Both the position numbers and the translations under genes were made by a program. This document shows positions 28,201-37,474 of a DNA stretch of 46,843 nucleotides, in pieces (position 1 is the first letter of the stretch; each line of letters opens with the position of its first letter). Origin of the DNA: Acidobacteriota bacterium (GTDB lineage: Bacteria > Acidobacteriota > Terriglobia > Bryobacterales > Bryobacteraceae); the NCBI GenBank assembly GCA_003223115.1, contig QHXW01000267.1, positions 1 to 46,843 of the forward strand. Reading direction: 5' to 3'. Below the pieces are notes generated by a model, which was given only the letters and a program-made list of their open reading frames with translations, searched no databases and was not told where the DNA came from.

Positions 28201-29913
28201 ATGGCCAAATTCTTGATCGGTGTGGTAACTGGGATCATTCTCGTAGGCCTCTTCTTGTTGATCGGCGTGTTCGCGCTGGCGCGCCTGCGGGAAAAACCGC
28301 CCACGGTGGCGGACAATTCCACGCTTATCCTGGAACTGGATGGTGAACTGCCGGAACGTGCACCGGTCGAGTTTCCAATTCCGTTCTTGCAACGCAAAAC
28401 TCCGCCCACGATTGCCGACATCTGGTCCACCTTACGCAAGGCCGCGGCCGACCGGCACATTCGCGCTATTGTGCTCGAGCCCCACGATATGCAAATTTCC
28501 TGGGGTAAGCTGCAGGAAATCCGCGCTGATCTCGAAACCTTCAAGAAATCCGGGAAACCGCTCTATGCCTACCTGAAGACGCCCGGCACTCGTGAGTACT
28601 ACCTGGCTACCGCCGCGGATCACGTATCCATGGATCCGGAAGACGAACTGAACCTGAAGGGCATGCGCTTCGAGCTGCTCTTTTTCAAGAAAACGCTGGA
28701 TAAGATCGGCGTGCACGTGGAGATCGAACACGCTGGCAAGTACAAGGACTTCGGGGACATGTTCACGCGCACCTCCATGAGCGCGGAGACCAAGGAAGTG
28801 CTGAATAGCATCATCGATGAGCTGTACGGCCATCTCGTGGCGACCATCGCCTCCGCTCGCAAGAAGACCCCCGACCAGGTGCGGGCCATCATCGATCAGG
28901 GCCCCTTTTTGTCCCCCCAGGCGCGCAATAACGGCCTGGTCGACGCGCTGCTTTACGAAGACCAGATGTACGACAAGCTGAAACAACGGCTGAATAGCGG
29001 CGACTTAAGGAAAATTTCGCTGCGCGATTACATGCGCGTGCCGGCCGAGTCTGTCGGCAAACATCGGATTGCTCTGGTTACTGGGGAGGGCGGCATCACG
29101 CGTGGAGAAAGCGACGATTTTTCAGGTGATAACGGCATCCAGTCCGAAGACTTTGACAAGCTGCTGCGCCGCGTCGGCAATGATTCCGGCATTAAAGGCG
29201 TCATCGTCCGCATCGATTCGCCGGGCGGCGAGGTTTTCGCCTCCGACGCCATCTGGCGCGAGATGAACCTGCTCAGTAAGAAAAAGCCCATGGTGATTTC
29301 CATGTCGGACACCGCGGCTTCCGGCGGCTACTACATCTCCATGACCGGCGACTCGGTGCTGGCTTACCCGGGCACCTTTACCGGTTCCATCGGCGTGGTG
29401 TTTGGCAAAGCCAATTTCCACGGTCTCTACGACAAGCTGGGCGTCACCAAAGACCTCCTGCTCCGTGGACGCTTCGCCGCCATTGACTCCGACTATCAGC
29501 CGCTGACGCCCCCAGAGCAGCAGAAGCTGCACGACGATATCGACCAGAATTACCGCAGTTTCGTAACTAAGGTCGCCCAGGCGCGGCGGCGCAGGTTTGA
29601 GCAGATTGAACCCGTCGCTCAGGGACGCGTGTGGCTCGGTTCCCAGGCCAAGGAGAACGGCCTGGTGGACGAGCTTGGCGGGCTGGACAGGGCCGTTGCG
29701 CTGGTCAAGGAAAAGGCCAAGATCGCGAAAAGCGACACAGTAACTTTGGTGAGCTATCCGCCCAAACGCAGTTTCGTCGACATCCTGTTCGGCCACGCCG
29801 GCGAGGAAGCCATGGACGTACGCTTCGCCGGACTGCTGAAGCGCTGGCAGGCCCGTCTGTGGAGCCGTGGCGGCCTGATGCGTCTCATGCCCTATACCAT
29901 CGAAGTCCGCTAG
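28201..29913 (+). CDS. sppA: Signal peptide peptidase SppA (67K type, S49 family)
   Basis: A 570-residue membrane-anchored serine protease that degrades cleaved signal peptides. One N-terminal transmembrane helix (residues ~4-27) is followed by two tandem S49 domains, as in the long SppA form. The catalytic Lys is in EHAGKYKDFGDMF (~180) and the Ser in SMSDTAASGGYYISM (~374), so the dyad is split between the domains as expected. GGAG lies just before the ATG, and a TATACT box at 28180-28185 is a likely -10 giving a very short leader. After the stop comes a hairpin region. Confidence 0.93.
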   Translation: MAKFLIGVVTGIILVGLFLLIGVFALARLREKPPTVADNSTLILELDGELPERAPVEFPIPFLQRKTPPTIADIWSTLRKAAADRHIRAIVLEPHDMQISWGKLQEIRADLETFKKSGKPLYAYLKTPGTREYYLATAADHVSMDPEDELNLKGMRFELLFFKKTLDKIGVHVEIEHAGKYKDFGDMFTRTSMSAETKEVLNSIIDELYGHLVATIASARKKTPDQVRAIIDQGPFLSPQARNNGLVDALLYEDQMYDKLKQRLNSGDLRKISLRDYMRVPAESVGKHRIALVTGEGGITRGESDDFSGDNGIQSEDFDKLLRRVGNDSGIKGVIVRIDSPGGEVFASDAIWREMNLLSKKKPMVISMSDTAASGGYYISMTGDSVLAYPGTFTGSIGVVFGKANFHGLYDKLGVTKDLLLRGRFAAIDSDYQPLTPPEQQKLHDDIDQNYRSFVTKVAQARRRRFEQIEPVAQGRVWLGSQAKENGLVDELGGLDRAVALVKEKAKIAKSDTVTLVSYPPKRSFVDILFGHAGEEAMDVRFAGLLKRWQARLWSRGGLMRLMPYTIEVR

Positions 29914-29970
29914 CTAGTAGCTAGCCGGTGGGACCCGGCTTCGGGCGGTCGTGCTCCTGAGCCGGTGGGG

Positions 29971-29990
29971 GACAGGCGCTTCCGCCTGTC
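29971..29990. terminator. Strong hairpin after sppA (possible terminator or repeat)
   Basis: GACAGGCG-CTTC-CGCCTGTC forms an eight-pair stem with a tetraloop 58 bases after the sppA stop. No T-run follows, so it may be a repeat element or an mRNA 3' stabiliser instead. A second small palindrome, GCTAGCT-AGT-AGCTAGC (29909-29925), spans the sppA stop codon. The rest of the gap to 30200 (about 210 bases) holds nothing I recognise. Confidence 0.45.
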
Positions 29991-30200
29991 GTCATTCCTC
30001 CGCTTCGCGCCCGCTCAATGTAACATCCCGCGTAACAGGGCAGTTTTTTCACTCTGCGCGAAAAAAATCTTGCCACTTTCCTCCAGCCTGCGTCATATTG
30101 AAAACAGGCGCACCAGAACCGATGTAGAGCGCATCCCAACCGGCCGGTAATCGAGACGTCCGTGTAGCGCTGCGGTTTATGGATGCACCCGGGCGTCGCG

Positions 30201-31490
30201 ATGGCGGAGATTCTGTACTTCACCGAACTCCAAGGGCTGCCGGTACTCGATGTGCGAGGCCGCCGGATCGGTCGTGTGCGCGACGCTGCCCTGGTTCCGG
30301 TAGTGCACCCCGCCCGGATTGACCGATTCCTGGTCGGCGGCGGTTACGCCTGGCTTACCGTCCGCCACGATCAAATCGCTTCCATTTCACTCCAGGGCAT
30401 CCGTTTGGCAGACGAGCAACTCACTCCGTACCACTCTGACGAGTACATGCTGCGCATCGGCCGCGATCTGCTGGACCAGCAGATTATCGATGTGAACGGG
30501 CGCAAAGTAGTCCGGGTCAATGACGTTACTTTCGAGATCCGGAACGGCAACGGGCATGGGGGCAACGGTCACGCCGGGAACGGGCATGCCAACGGCGGTA
30601 ATGGGCGCACCATGCTCTACATCCTGGAGGTTGACGTGGGCATCCGTAGCATCTTCCGCCGACTTCTCCAGGGCGTCTTGCGCCCGCGCTGGATTCGGTC
30701 CCTGCAACGTGCGATTTCGCCCAATTCCATCCGCTGGGAGTTCTGCAATATCGTCGAAGCCGACCCCCAGCGCCGCCTGCGGCTCAACATTTCTCACGAG
30801 AAGCTGGAGAAAATGCACCCGGCTGACCTGGCCGATATCGTTGAAGAACTGGGCCCGGCCGAGCGCGAGGCCATTTTCGAAACGATTAACGAAGGGGTGG
30901 CCGCTGACGCGCTGTCCGAGGTCCATCCCAAAATGCAAGCCAGCATTCTGGAAGCGCTCGAGCCGGAAAGGGCCGCCAACATCGTCGAGGAGATGGCGCC
31001 AGACCAGGCCGCCAATGCCCTCGGTGAACTGGAAGAATCTACTTCCGAAGAGATTCTGGATGAGATGGAAGTGGCTCCCGAGAGCGAGGTCCGCGAGCTG
31101 TTGGAATTTCCAGAGGACACGGCGGGCGGCATGATGAATACCGAGTACATCGCTCTGCACGAGGGTGCTACCGTGGAGGATGCCATGGCCGCTCTCAAAG
31201 GCAACGAGGAACAACTCGAGAGCCTGAACGCCCTTTTTTTGGTGGATTCCGAGGGCCGGCTCACTGGCGCGGTGCCCCTTGCGCGTCTGTTTATCGCTTC
31301 CGGTGTAACTCCGCTCAAGCAGCTTACGAGCGAGACGCTCATCTCCGCCATGGTGGACGAAAAACAGGAAGAGATCACCGAGCTCTTCGACAAGTACAAC
31401 CTTCTCGCCCTGCCCGTCGTTGATGAGGAGAGACATCTGGCGGGCGTAATCACCGCGGACGATATCATCTCCGTGCTGAGGCATAAGTGA
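30201..31490 (+). CDS. PRC-barrel / MgtE_N / CBS soluble regulatory protein
   Basis: About 429 residues from the ATG starting MAEILYF (an ATG at 30183 is an alternative). Order: PRC-barrel-like domain (GLPVLDVRGRRIGRVRDA), a second PRC-like strand set (DVNGRKVVRVNDVTFE) interrupted at ~115-135 by a Gly/Asn/His-rich linker with three GNGH units, then MgtE N-terminal domain (~200-312; HPADLADIVEELGP, EDTAGGMMNTEY) and a CBS pair (~314-429). The MgtE membrane channel is absent. MgtE_N and CBS together are the cytosolic Mg2+ sensor of MgtE channels. The Nramp-type transporter starts 12 bases later, so this protein is likely a Mg2+-sensing or metal-sensing regulator acting in trans on it. The His-rich linker may bind metal. 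Confidence 0.88.
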   Translation: MAEILYFTELQGLPVLDVRGRRIGRVRDAALVPVVHPARIDRFLVGGGYAWLTVRHDQIASISLQGIRLADEQLTPYHSDEYMLRIGRDLLDQQIIDVNGRKVVRVNDVTFEIRNGNGHGGNGHAGNGHANGGNGRTMLYILEVDVGIRSIFRRLLQGVLRPRWIRSLQRAISPNSIRWEFCNIVEADPQRRLRLNISHEKLEKMHPADLADIVEELGPAEREAIFETINEGVAADALSEVHPKMQASILEALEPERAANIVEEMAPDQAANALGELEESTSEEILDEMEVAPESEVRELLEFPEDTAGGMMNTEYIALHEGATVEDAMAALKGNEEQLESLNALFLVDSEGRLTGAVPLARLFIASGVTPLKQLTSETLISAMVDEKQEEITELFDKYNLLALPVVDEERHLAGVITADDIISVLRHK

Positions 31491-31502
31491 TCGAACCGGC
31501 TC

Positions 31503-32738
31503 ATGCTGAAATCGTTGCGTTCGCGGATCGCAATCTTTCTCGCCGTCCTCGGCCCGGGCTTTATTACCGCAAACGTCGATAACGACGCCGGCGGCATTTA
31601 CACCTATTCCCAGGCGGGTGCGCGCTGGGGCTACCTTCCGCTCTGGACTCTCATACCCATCACCCTGGCCCTGATTGTGGCCCAGGAGATGTCCTCTCGG
31701 ATGGGGGCGGTCACCGGCAAAGGACTTTCCGACCTGATCCGCGAAGAATTCGGCCTCCGCATCACCTTCGTCCTGATGGCGCTGCTGGTTCTAGTGAATC
31801 TCACCAACGTCATGGCCAACTTTGCGGGCATTGCGTCAGCGTTGGAAGTGATGCATGTGACGCGTTATATCTCGGTTCCTCTCGGCGCGCTTGCCATCTG
31901 GCTTCTCATCGTCAAAGGCAACTATAAACGCGCCGAAAAAATCTTTCTCTTCGCCTGCGTGGTTTATATTGCCTACATTATTTCGGGCATTCTGGTGAAA
32001 CCCAACTGGACCGAAGCGGCCATCAACAGCTTCAGGCCGGTTGTGATGTTGGACCGCGACTACATCGGCATGCTCATCGGGATGGTCGGCACCACAATTG
32101 CCCCCTGGATGCAGTTCTACTTGCAGGCGGCGGTGGTGGAGAAGGGAATTACAGCCAAGGAATACGCCCAGTCCCGCGTGGAAGTGATCTTTGGCTGCGT
32201 GATGACGGACGTGGTAGCCTTCTTTATCATCGTGGCCTGCGCCGGGGCAATCTGGACGGTGGCGCCTCGCGATATCCAAAGCGCCGCTGAAGCGGCCCAA
32301 GGATTGAAGCCGTTCGGCCCTTACGCCTATCTGTTGTTTAGCGTGGGATTGCTCAATGCGTCGGTATTTGCCGCCTGTATTTTGCCGCTTTCCACCGCTT
32401 ATTCGGTTTGCGAAGGGCTGGGTTTTGAATCGGGCGTCGACAAGCGCTTCAACGAAGCACCTATTTTCTACTGGCTTTACACGCTGCTGATTGTCATTGG
32501 CGCAGCGGTAGTGTTGCTGCCCGGTTTTCCGTTGGTGAAAATGATTCTGGTTTCACAGGTGATCAATGGCGTATTATTACCTATCGTCCTGATTTTTATG
32601 GTTCTGCTTATTAATAAGAAAAACCTGATGCGGGAGTGGACTAATTCGCGCATCTACAACCTGGCGGTGTGGGTCACCGTCGTCATTATGATCGGGCTGG
32701 CGCTGTCGCTTGCGGCCATCAGCATACGCAGTATTTAA
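31503..32738 (+). CDS. Nramp-superfamily divalent metal transporter, NRMT-like metal site
   Basis: A 411-residue, ~11-helix transporter of the Nramp fold. Helix 1 reads VDNDAGGIYTYSQAGARWGY: aligned to the Nramp DPGN motif this is DAGG, keeping Asp28 but replacing the metal-binding Asn with Gly. Helix 6 reads GTTIAPWMQFYLQAA (Ala200-Pro-Trp) where Mn/Fe transporters have MPH; the metal-selective Met is Ala and the His is Trp. Loss of both soft or small-ion ligands is what is known for Nramp-related Mg2+ transporters, so Mg2+ is the best guess, with Mn2+ possible. It sits between a MgtE_N-CBS protein and a frataxin gene. Confidence 0.85.
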   Translation: MLKSLRSRIAIFLAVLGPGFITANVDNDAGGIYTYSQAGARWGYLPLWTLIPITLALIVAQEMSSRMGAVTGKGLSDLIREEFGLRITFVLMALLVLVNLTNVMANFAGIASALEVMHVTRYISVPLGALAIWLLIVKGNYKRAEKIFLFACVVYIAYIISGILVKPNWTEAAINSFRPVVMLDRDYIGMLIGMVGTTIAPWMQFYLQAAVVEKGITAKEYAQSRVEVIFGCVMTDVVAFFIIVACAGAIWTVAPRDIQSAAEAAQGLKPFGPYAYLLFSVGLLNASVFAACILPLSTAYSVCEGLGFESGVDKRFNEAPIFYWLYTLLIVIGAAVVLLPGFPLVKMILVSQVINGVLLPIVLIFMVLLINKKNLMREWTNSRIYNLAVWVTVVIMIGLALSLAAISIRSI

Positions 32739-32744
32739 CCGCCC

Positions 32745-33074
32745 ATGTTGGACGAACAGGATTTTAAGAAACGGGCTGATGAGGCGCTGGGAACTCTGCG
32801 CCGGTTGCTGATGTCTGCCGCGGACGATTACGGTTTCGACGTGGATTTCAATTCCGGCGCGCTGGGCATCGAATTCGAGGAGCCACCGGCGAAATTTGTG
32901 ATCAGTCCCAACACCCCTGTCCGCCAGATCTGGGTATCGGCTCACGCCAGGAGCTATAAACTTGATTGGGACGTGGTCGAGAACTCTTTTGTTCATACCG
33001 AGTCCGGAAAAACGCTCAAGGACTTGATCGAAGACGCTATCGGCAAGCAAGTGAAAGAAGATGTGAACCTGTAG
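32745..33074 (+). CDS. cyaY: CyaY/frataxin-like iron-binding protein
   Basis: A 109-residue protein of the frataxin/CyaY family: acidic first helix (LDEQDFKKRADEALGTLRRL), beta-sheet with VDFNSGALGIEFE, KFVISPNTPVRQIWVS and YKLDWDVVENSFVHTESGKT, and a C-terminal helix (LKDLIEDAIGKQV). Length and layout match. CyaY binds iron and modulates Fe-S cluster assembly in the cytosol. It starts six bases after the transporter stop and should be co-transcribed, which is unusual and suggests metal cross-talk. The permease gene follows after 27 bases. Confidence 0.85.
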   Translation: MLDEQDFKKRADEALGTLRRLLMSAADDYGFDVDFNSGALGIEFEEPPAKFVISPNTPVRQIWVSAHARSYKLDWDVVENSFVHTESGKTLKDLIEDAIGKQVKEDVNL

Positions 33075-33101
33075 CACCGCCCGGCCGCGTCATCTCGCTT
33101 C

Positions 33102-34565
33102 ATGACCCCGCGCCCCAATCAGGATTCAAGCGATCTCAACCGCTTTGGCTACGCCCAGGAGCTGTTCCGCAGCATGGGCGGATTTTCCAACTTCGCGATT
33201 TCGTTCTCCATCATCTCGATTCTCACCGGCGCGGTGACGCTCTTCGGCTATGGCCTCGAAATGGGCGGCCCGCTCGAAATGACGCTCGGTTGGCCCCTGG
33301 CAACTGTCTTCACGCTTACCGTGGCCGCCAGCATGGCGGAACTTTGCTCAGCTTATCCAACCGCGGGCGCCATGTACCACTGGGCGGCCGATCTGGGCGG
33401 TCCAGGTGCGGGCTGGTATGTCGCCTGGCTGAACATTTGCGGTCTCATCGCCGCCCAGGCCGGGATTAACTACAGTTGCGCCCAGTTCATTCTGCCGTTT
33501 CTGGGTGTGGCCTCCACGACGCACAATCTGTTCGCCATGTTTGCATTCATTCTCGTCACACAAGGCGTGCTGAACCACTATGGCGTACGCCTGGTGGCCA
33601 TACTCAACGACCTGAGCGTCACGGTGCATATCGTCGGCGTCATGCTGCTGGTGCTGGCATTGTTCCTGCTGGCTCCGAAGCAGCCGGTCAGCTTTCTGTT
33701 CCAGGCGGTAAACAGCAACGGCCGCCCGGTATATTGGTGGGCCTTCGTATTAGGATTGCTCCAGGCCCAGTGGACTTACACCGGGTTTGACGCTTCAGCT
33801 CATCTGGCTGAAGAGACCGGAGATCCGCGGCGCCGCGCTCCGTGGGGCATTATCATGTCGGTGTCTGTATCAGGGCTGTTTGGATATTTCATGCTCATCG
33901 CTTTGACGCTGGCCATCCGCAGCATTCCCGCTGTGCTCCAGGCCAAAGATGCCGGAAGCAACTCGATTCCCGCCGTCATCGCCATTCTCGATACAGCGCT
34001 CGGTGCGCGGGCGGGCAACGCTATGGCGGCGATGGCATCCATGGCCATGTGGTTCTGCGGTCTTTCCTGCATCACATCGGCATCACGAGCGCTGTACTCG
34101 CTGGCGCGCGATGAAGGGACACCCTGGTCGCGCCTGCTGCGATCTGTCAACCCGAAACACGGCACCCCCGCGCCCGCCATCTGGGCCATCGTTTTCGCCA
34201 GCATCGCAGCCATGGTCTGGAGCGAAGCAGTTCCGGTGGTCACCTCGCTCAGCACGGTGGCTCTCTACCTGGCCTACATCATTCCCGTGGCGCTGGGTTG
34301 GCGCGCCCGCCGCGCCGGCTCCCAATGGCCGCAGCAGGCCGTTTGGAATTTGGGACGTTTCGGTCCGGCGATAAATCTCGTGGCCATTGGTTTCGCCGGG
34401 TTCATCTGTGTGGTGCTGGTGATGCCGCCTAATGAACGTGCTGGAGAAACCTTGGGCGGCTTGCTGGTCGGGCTCACCGCGTTATATGCTCTCGTCGCGC
34501 GCCGGAAGTATAAAGGTCCCAAGTGGAGCCATCACCAGCCCATCGTGGGAGAATCTAAGCTATGA
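33102..34565 (+). CDS. APC-family amino acid/amine permease
   Basis: A 487-residue permease with ~12 transmembrane helices. The N-terminal FGYAQELFRSMGGFSNFAISFSIIS and the GYGLEMGGPLEM stretch match the GABA/choline-type (UGA4/BAT1-like) branch of the APC superfamily. YTGFDASAHLAEETGDP is the conserved loop after helix 6. It imports an amino acid, GABA or polyamine. Its stop overlaps the ATG of the aldehyde dehydrogenase gene (ATGA), so transport and catabolism are translationally coupled. Confidence 0.88.
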   Translation: MTPRPNQDSSDLNRFGYAQELFRSMGGFSNFAISFSIISILTGAVTLFGYGLEMGGPLEMTLGWPLATVFTLTVAASMAELCSAYPTAGAMYHWAADLGGPGAGWYVAWLNICGLIAAQAGINYSCAQFILPFLGVASTTHNLFAMFAFILVTQGVLNHYGVRLVAILNDLSVTVHIVGVMLLVLALFLLAPKQPVSFLFQAVNSNGRPVYWWAFVLGLLQAQWTYTGFDASAHLAEETGDPRRRAPWGIIMSVSVSGLFGYFMLIALTLAIRSIPAVLQAKDAGSNSIPAVIAILDTALGARAGNAMAAMASMAMWFCGLSCITSASRALYSLARDEGTPWSRLLRSVNPKHGTPAPAIWAIVFASIAAMVWSEAVPVVTSLSTVALYLAYIIPVALGWRARRAGSQWPQQAVWNLGRFGPAINLVAIGFAGFICVVLVMPPNERAGETLGGLLVGLTALYALVARRKYKGPKWSHHQPIVGESKL

Positions 34566-36058
34566 GTGTTGCTGAACCTGTGGTCCTCGCCGAAAGTCTC
34601 AAGAAGCATCTGAAGCCCGGCAAATTATTCATAAACGGTCGTGAAGAAGACGCCCAGAGTGGCAAAACCATCGATGTCATGAATCCCGCCACCGGTGAAT
34701 TGCTCACCGCGGTGCCCGACGGGGATGCGCCCGATGTGGATCGCGCCGTCGCCGCCGCTCGCCGTAGCTTCGAGAAAAAAAGCTGGCGCGGCATGGATCC
34801 ATCACGCAAGGAAAAAATTCTCTGGGACCTCTCCGAAATCCTGCTAAAGAACAAAGAAGAGCTTTCCGTACTCGAATCCATGGAGAACGGCAAGACCGTG
34901 CGTGAGGCCGGCAATGCGGACGTCAACCCGGCCATTGACGCTTTTCGATACTACGCCGGCTGGGTGCGCAAGATCTACGGCGAAACCATTCCCGTCGATG
35001 GTCCGTTTTTGAACTACACAGTGCGCGAGCCCGTGGGCGTAGTGGGCGCTGTGGTGCCCTGGAATTATCCGCTGCAGCTTGCCGTGTGGAAGGTCGCGCC
35101 GGCTCTGGCCTGCGGCTGCTCGGTGGTGCTGAAGCCTTCGGAAATGACGCCGCTCACCGCGCTCAAGCTGGCGGAATATTGTATGCAGGCCGGCGTGCCT
35201 GAGGGCGTGGTCAACGTGGTGACTGGTTACGGCCATTCGGCCGGCGAAGCTCTCGGCCGGCACATGGATGTCGACAAGATTAGCTTCACGGGCAGCATCC
35301 GCACCGCCCGCGCGCTGCTGAAAGCTTCCGCCGAATCCAATCTCAAACGATTGAGCCTGGAGCTGGGCGGCAAATCGCCGAACATCATTTTTCCCGATTG
35401 CGATTTTGAAGCTGCGCTCAAGGCCGCATTTTGGGGCATCTTCGCCAATAAGGGCGAGATCTGCAGTGCTGCCTCGCGCTTGCTGCTGCACGCCGACATT
35501 CATGACAAATTCCTGGATGAGCTGGTTTCCCGCGCCAAACGTTTGAAAGTCGGCGATCCCCTGGACAAGGGCACGCTCATGGGCTCGCAGATTTCTGCCA
35601 CGCAGCTCAATCGCATCTTGAGTTATATCGAATCCGGCAAACAAGAAGGCGCCAAGCTGCTGTGCGGCGGGGAGCGCGATACCGACGGCGCGAAAGCCAA
35701 GGGCTTTTTCGTGAAGCCCACGATTTTCTCTGAAGTAAAGCCGCAGATGAAAATCGCCCAGGAGGAAATCTTCGGTCCTGTGCTGGCCGCTCTGCGCTTC
35801 CGCGATGCCGAAGAGGCTGTCGAGATCGCCAACGGCACTATTTACGGATTGGTCTCGGCTGTGTGGACCCACGATATTCAGCGCGCCCACCGCGTGGCGT
35901 CGGAAATCAAGGCTGGCGTGGTCTGGATCAATACTTATAACGGTTTCGACACTGCGGCGCCCTTCGGCGGTTATAAGCAGAGCGGGTACGGCCGCGATCT
36001 GGGCGCGCACGCGCTCGATCAGTACACCAGCGTAAAATCGGTCTGGGTAGCGCTCTGA
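34562..36058 (+). CDS. NAD(P)-dependent aldehyde dehydrogenase (betaine/aminobutyraldehyde type)
   Basis: A 498-residue class I-like ALDH. Motifs: VVPWNYPLQLAVWKVAPALA (cofactor and substrate site), FTGSIRTARALL (Rossmann turn), general base Glu267 in LSLELGGKSPN, catalytic Cys301 in NKGEICSAASR, and EEIFGPVLAALRF. It oxidises an aldehyde to an acid in the cytosol. With an amine permease before it and a glutamine-synthetase-like ligase after, the likely substrate is gamma-aminobutyraldehyde or its gamma-glutamyl form, or a related amino-aldehyde. It overlaps both neighbours by 1-4 bases. Confidence 0.92.
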   Translation: MSVAEPVVLAESLKKHLKPGKLFINGREEDAQSGKTIDVMNPATGELLTAVPDGDAPDVDRAVAAARRSFEKKSWRGMDPSRKEKILWDLSEILLKNKEELSVLESMENGKTVREAGNADVNPAIDAFRYYAGWVRKIYGETIPVDGPFLNYTVREPVGVVGAVVPWNYPLQLAVWKVAPALACGCSVVLKPSEMTPLTALKLAEYCMQAGVPEGVVNVVTGYGHSAGEALGRHMDVDKISFTGSIRTARALLKASAESNLKRLSLELGGKSPNIIFPDCDFEAALKAAFWGIFANKGEICSAASRLLLHADIHDKFLDELVSRAKRLKVGDPLDKGTLMGSQISATQLNRILSYIESGKQEGAKLLCGGERDTDGAKAKGFFVKPTIFSEVKPQMKIAQEEIFGPVLAALRFRDAEEAVEIANGTIYGLVSAVWTHDIQRAHRVASEIKAGVVWINTYNGFDTAAPFGGYKQSGYGRDLGAHALDQYTSVKSVWVAL

Positions 36059-37404
36059 TGGACGCGGCCGACCTCCGCGAACTCCTGGAAAAGAACAACA
36101 TCCGGCGCGTCAAGCTGGGCGCCTTCGATATCGATTGCACACTGCGCGGCAAGTACGTCAGCAGCGAGAAATTCATCTCCGGCGCGCAATCGGGTCTTGG
36201 TTTCTGCGACGTGATTTTTGGCTGGGACATCGGCGATGTGCTCTACGACAACGCGAAGTTCACCGGCTGGCACACCGGTTACCCGGATGCCACCTGCCGC
36301 ATCGACCTCGATACCTTCCGCCCCATTCCCTGGGAACCCGGCACCGCATTTTTTCTGATGGACTTTTACACCCGCGACGGAAAACCCCTGGAGATCGCTC
36401 CGCGGCAGGTGCTGCATCGGGTAATCGCGCGCGCTGAAGAGCTCGGCTACCAACCATACTTTTCGGCCGAATACGAGTTTTTCATTTTCCGTGAAACTCC
36501 GGAAAGTTTGCGCGCTAAGCATTTTCGCGGCCTCGTGCCGCTCGACCCAGGCATGTTCGGTTACAGCGTCCTGCGCGCCTCCGAGAGTTCCGAGCTGGTG
36601 CTGCAATTGATCGACCAGCTGGCCGCATTCAAATGTCCTCTGGAAGGGTTCCACACTGAAACCGGTCCCGGAGTTTACGAGGCCGCTATCGCTGTCGACC
36701 AGGCCGCTGGCGCTGCTGACAAAGCCGCGCTATTCAAGACCGCGGTCAAAGAAATCGCGGCGCGCCACCATCTGATCCCCACTTTCATGGCGAAGTGGAA
36801 TGCCGACCTGCCGGGCTCGAGCGGTCACCTGCACCAGAGTCTGTGGGACCGCGAGACGCGCCAGAATATTTTTTACGTGGAAAATGGCGCCATGTCGCCT
36901 CTCATGCAGCACTACATCGCCGGGCTGGTTGCCAACATGCCGGAACTGATGGCGATTATCTGCCCGACTGTTAATTCTTACAAGCGTACAGTGCCCGGAG
37001 CCTGGGCGCCCGTGAACGCCACTTGGGGCATTGATAACCGCACCACGGCCATCCGCGCCATTCCCGGCAGCGCGAAATCCACGCGCATCGAGATGCGTCT
37101 GTCAGGTGCCGACATCAATCCCTACCTCGCCATGGCCGCCTCGCTTGCCGCGGGTCTCGACGGTATCCAGCATAAACGCGAACTGCCGCCCGCTGCCGTG
37201 AATGCCTACGCCGGTACGGACTCGGTGCCGCTTCCGCGCAATCTGGCCGCGGCAACAAAGTTGTTCCGTGAAAGTTCCTTGGCGCGCTCCTGGCTGGGCG
37301 ACGAGTTCATCGACCACTACGCCGCCACCCGCGATTGGGAAGTACGCCAGTTCGAAAAAGCAGTCACGGACTGGGAGCTGGCGCGCTACTTCGAGTCCAT
37401 CTAA
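36058..37404 (+). CDS. Glutamine synthetase-family gamma-glutamyl-amine ligase
   Basis: A 448-residue GS-fold enzyme. Metal and catalytic residues are visible: AEYEFFIF (Glu138, Glu140), ETGPGVYEAAI, HQSLW in SSGHLHQSLWD, the ammonia/phosphate Arg loop NRTTAIRAI and IEMRLSGADINPYLAMAA. The lack of the GlnA adenylylation-type C-terminus and its place in an amine operon point to the PuuA/gamma-glutamylpolyamine or gamma-glutamylethanolamide synthetase group rather than nitrogen assimilation. The ATG overlaps the ALDH stop (TGATG). Confidence 0.88.
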   Translation: MDAADLRELLEKNNIRRVKLGAFDIDCTLRGKYVSSEKFISGAQSGLGFCDVIFGWDIGDVLYDNAKFTGWHTGYPDATCRIDLDTFRPIPWEPGTAFFLMDFYTRDGKPLEIAPRQVLHRVIARAEELGYQPYFSAEYEFFIFRETPESLRAKHFRGLVPLDPGMFGYSVLRASESSELVLQLIDQLAAFKCPLEGFHTETGPGVYEAAIAVDQAAGAADKAALFKTAVKEIAARHHLIPTFMAKWNADLPGSSGHLHQSLWDRETRQNIFYVENGAMSPLMQHYIAGLVANMPELMAIICPTVNSYKRTVPGAWAPVNATWGIDNRTTAIRAIPGSAKSTRIEMRLSGADINPYLAMAASLAAGLDGIQHKRELPPAAVNAYAGTDSVPLPRNLAAATKLFRESSLARSWLGDEFIDHYAATRDWEVRQFEKAVTDWELARYFESI

Positions 37405-37455
37405 GCAGAACCCAAAACCCAGAACCTGACACTTAAAACCTAGCACCTGACACCC
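37405..37455. repeat. Short degenerate direct repeat (acctgacac)
   Basis: Between the GS-like and alcohol dehydrogenase genes, ACCTGACAC occurs twice (about 37424 and 37443) within an AACCCAAAACCCAGAACC-type run. It resembles the 'ctaggtgctaggttc' intergenic repeats seen in this group. No promoter or coding role is visible. Confidence 0.4.
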
Positions 37456-37474
37456 GTGTTATTTTGGCCTTCTG

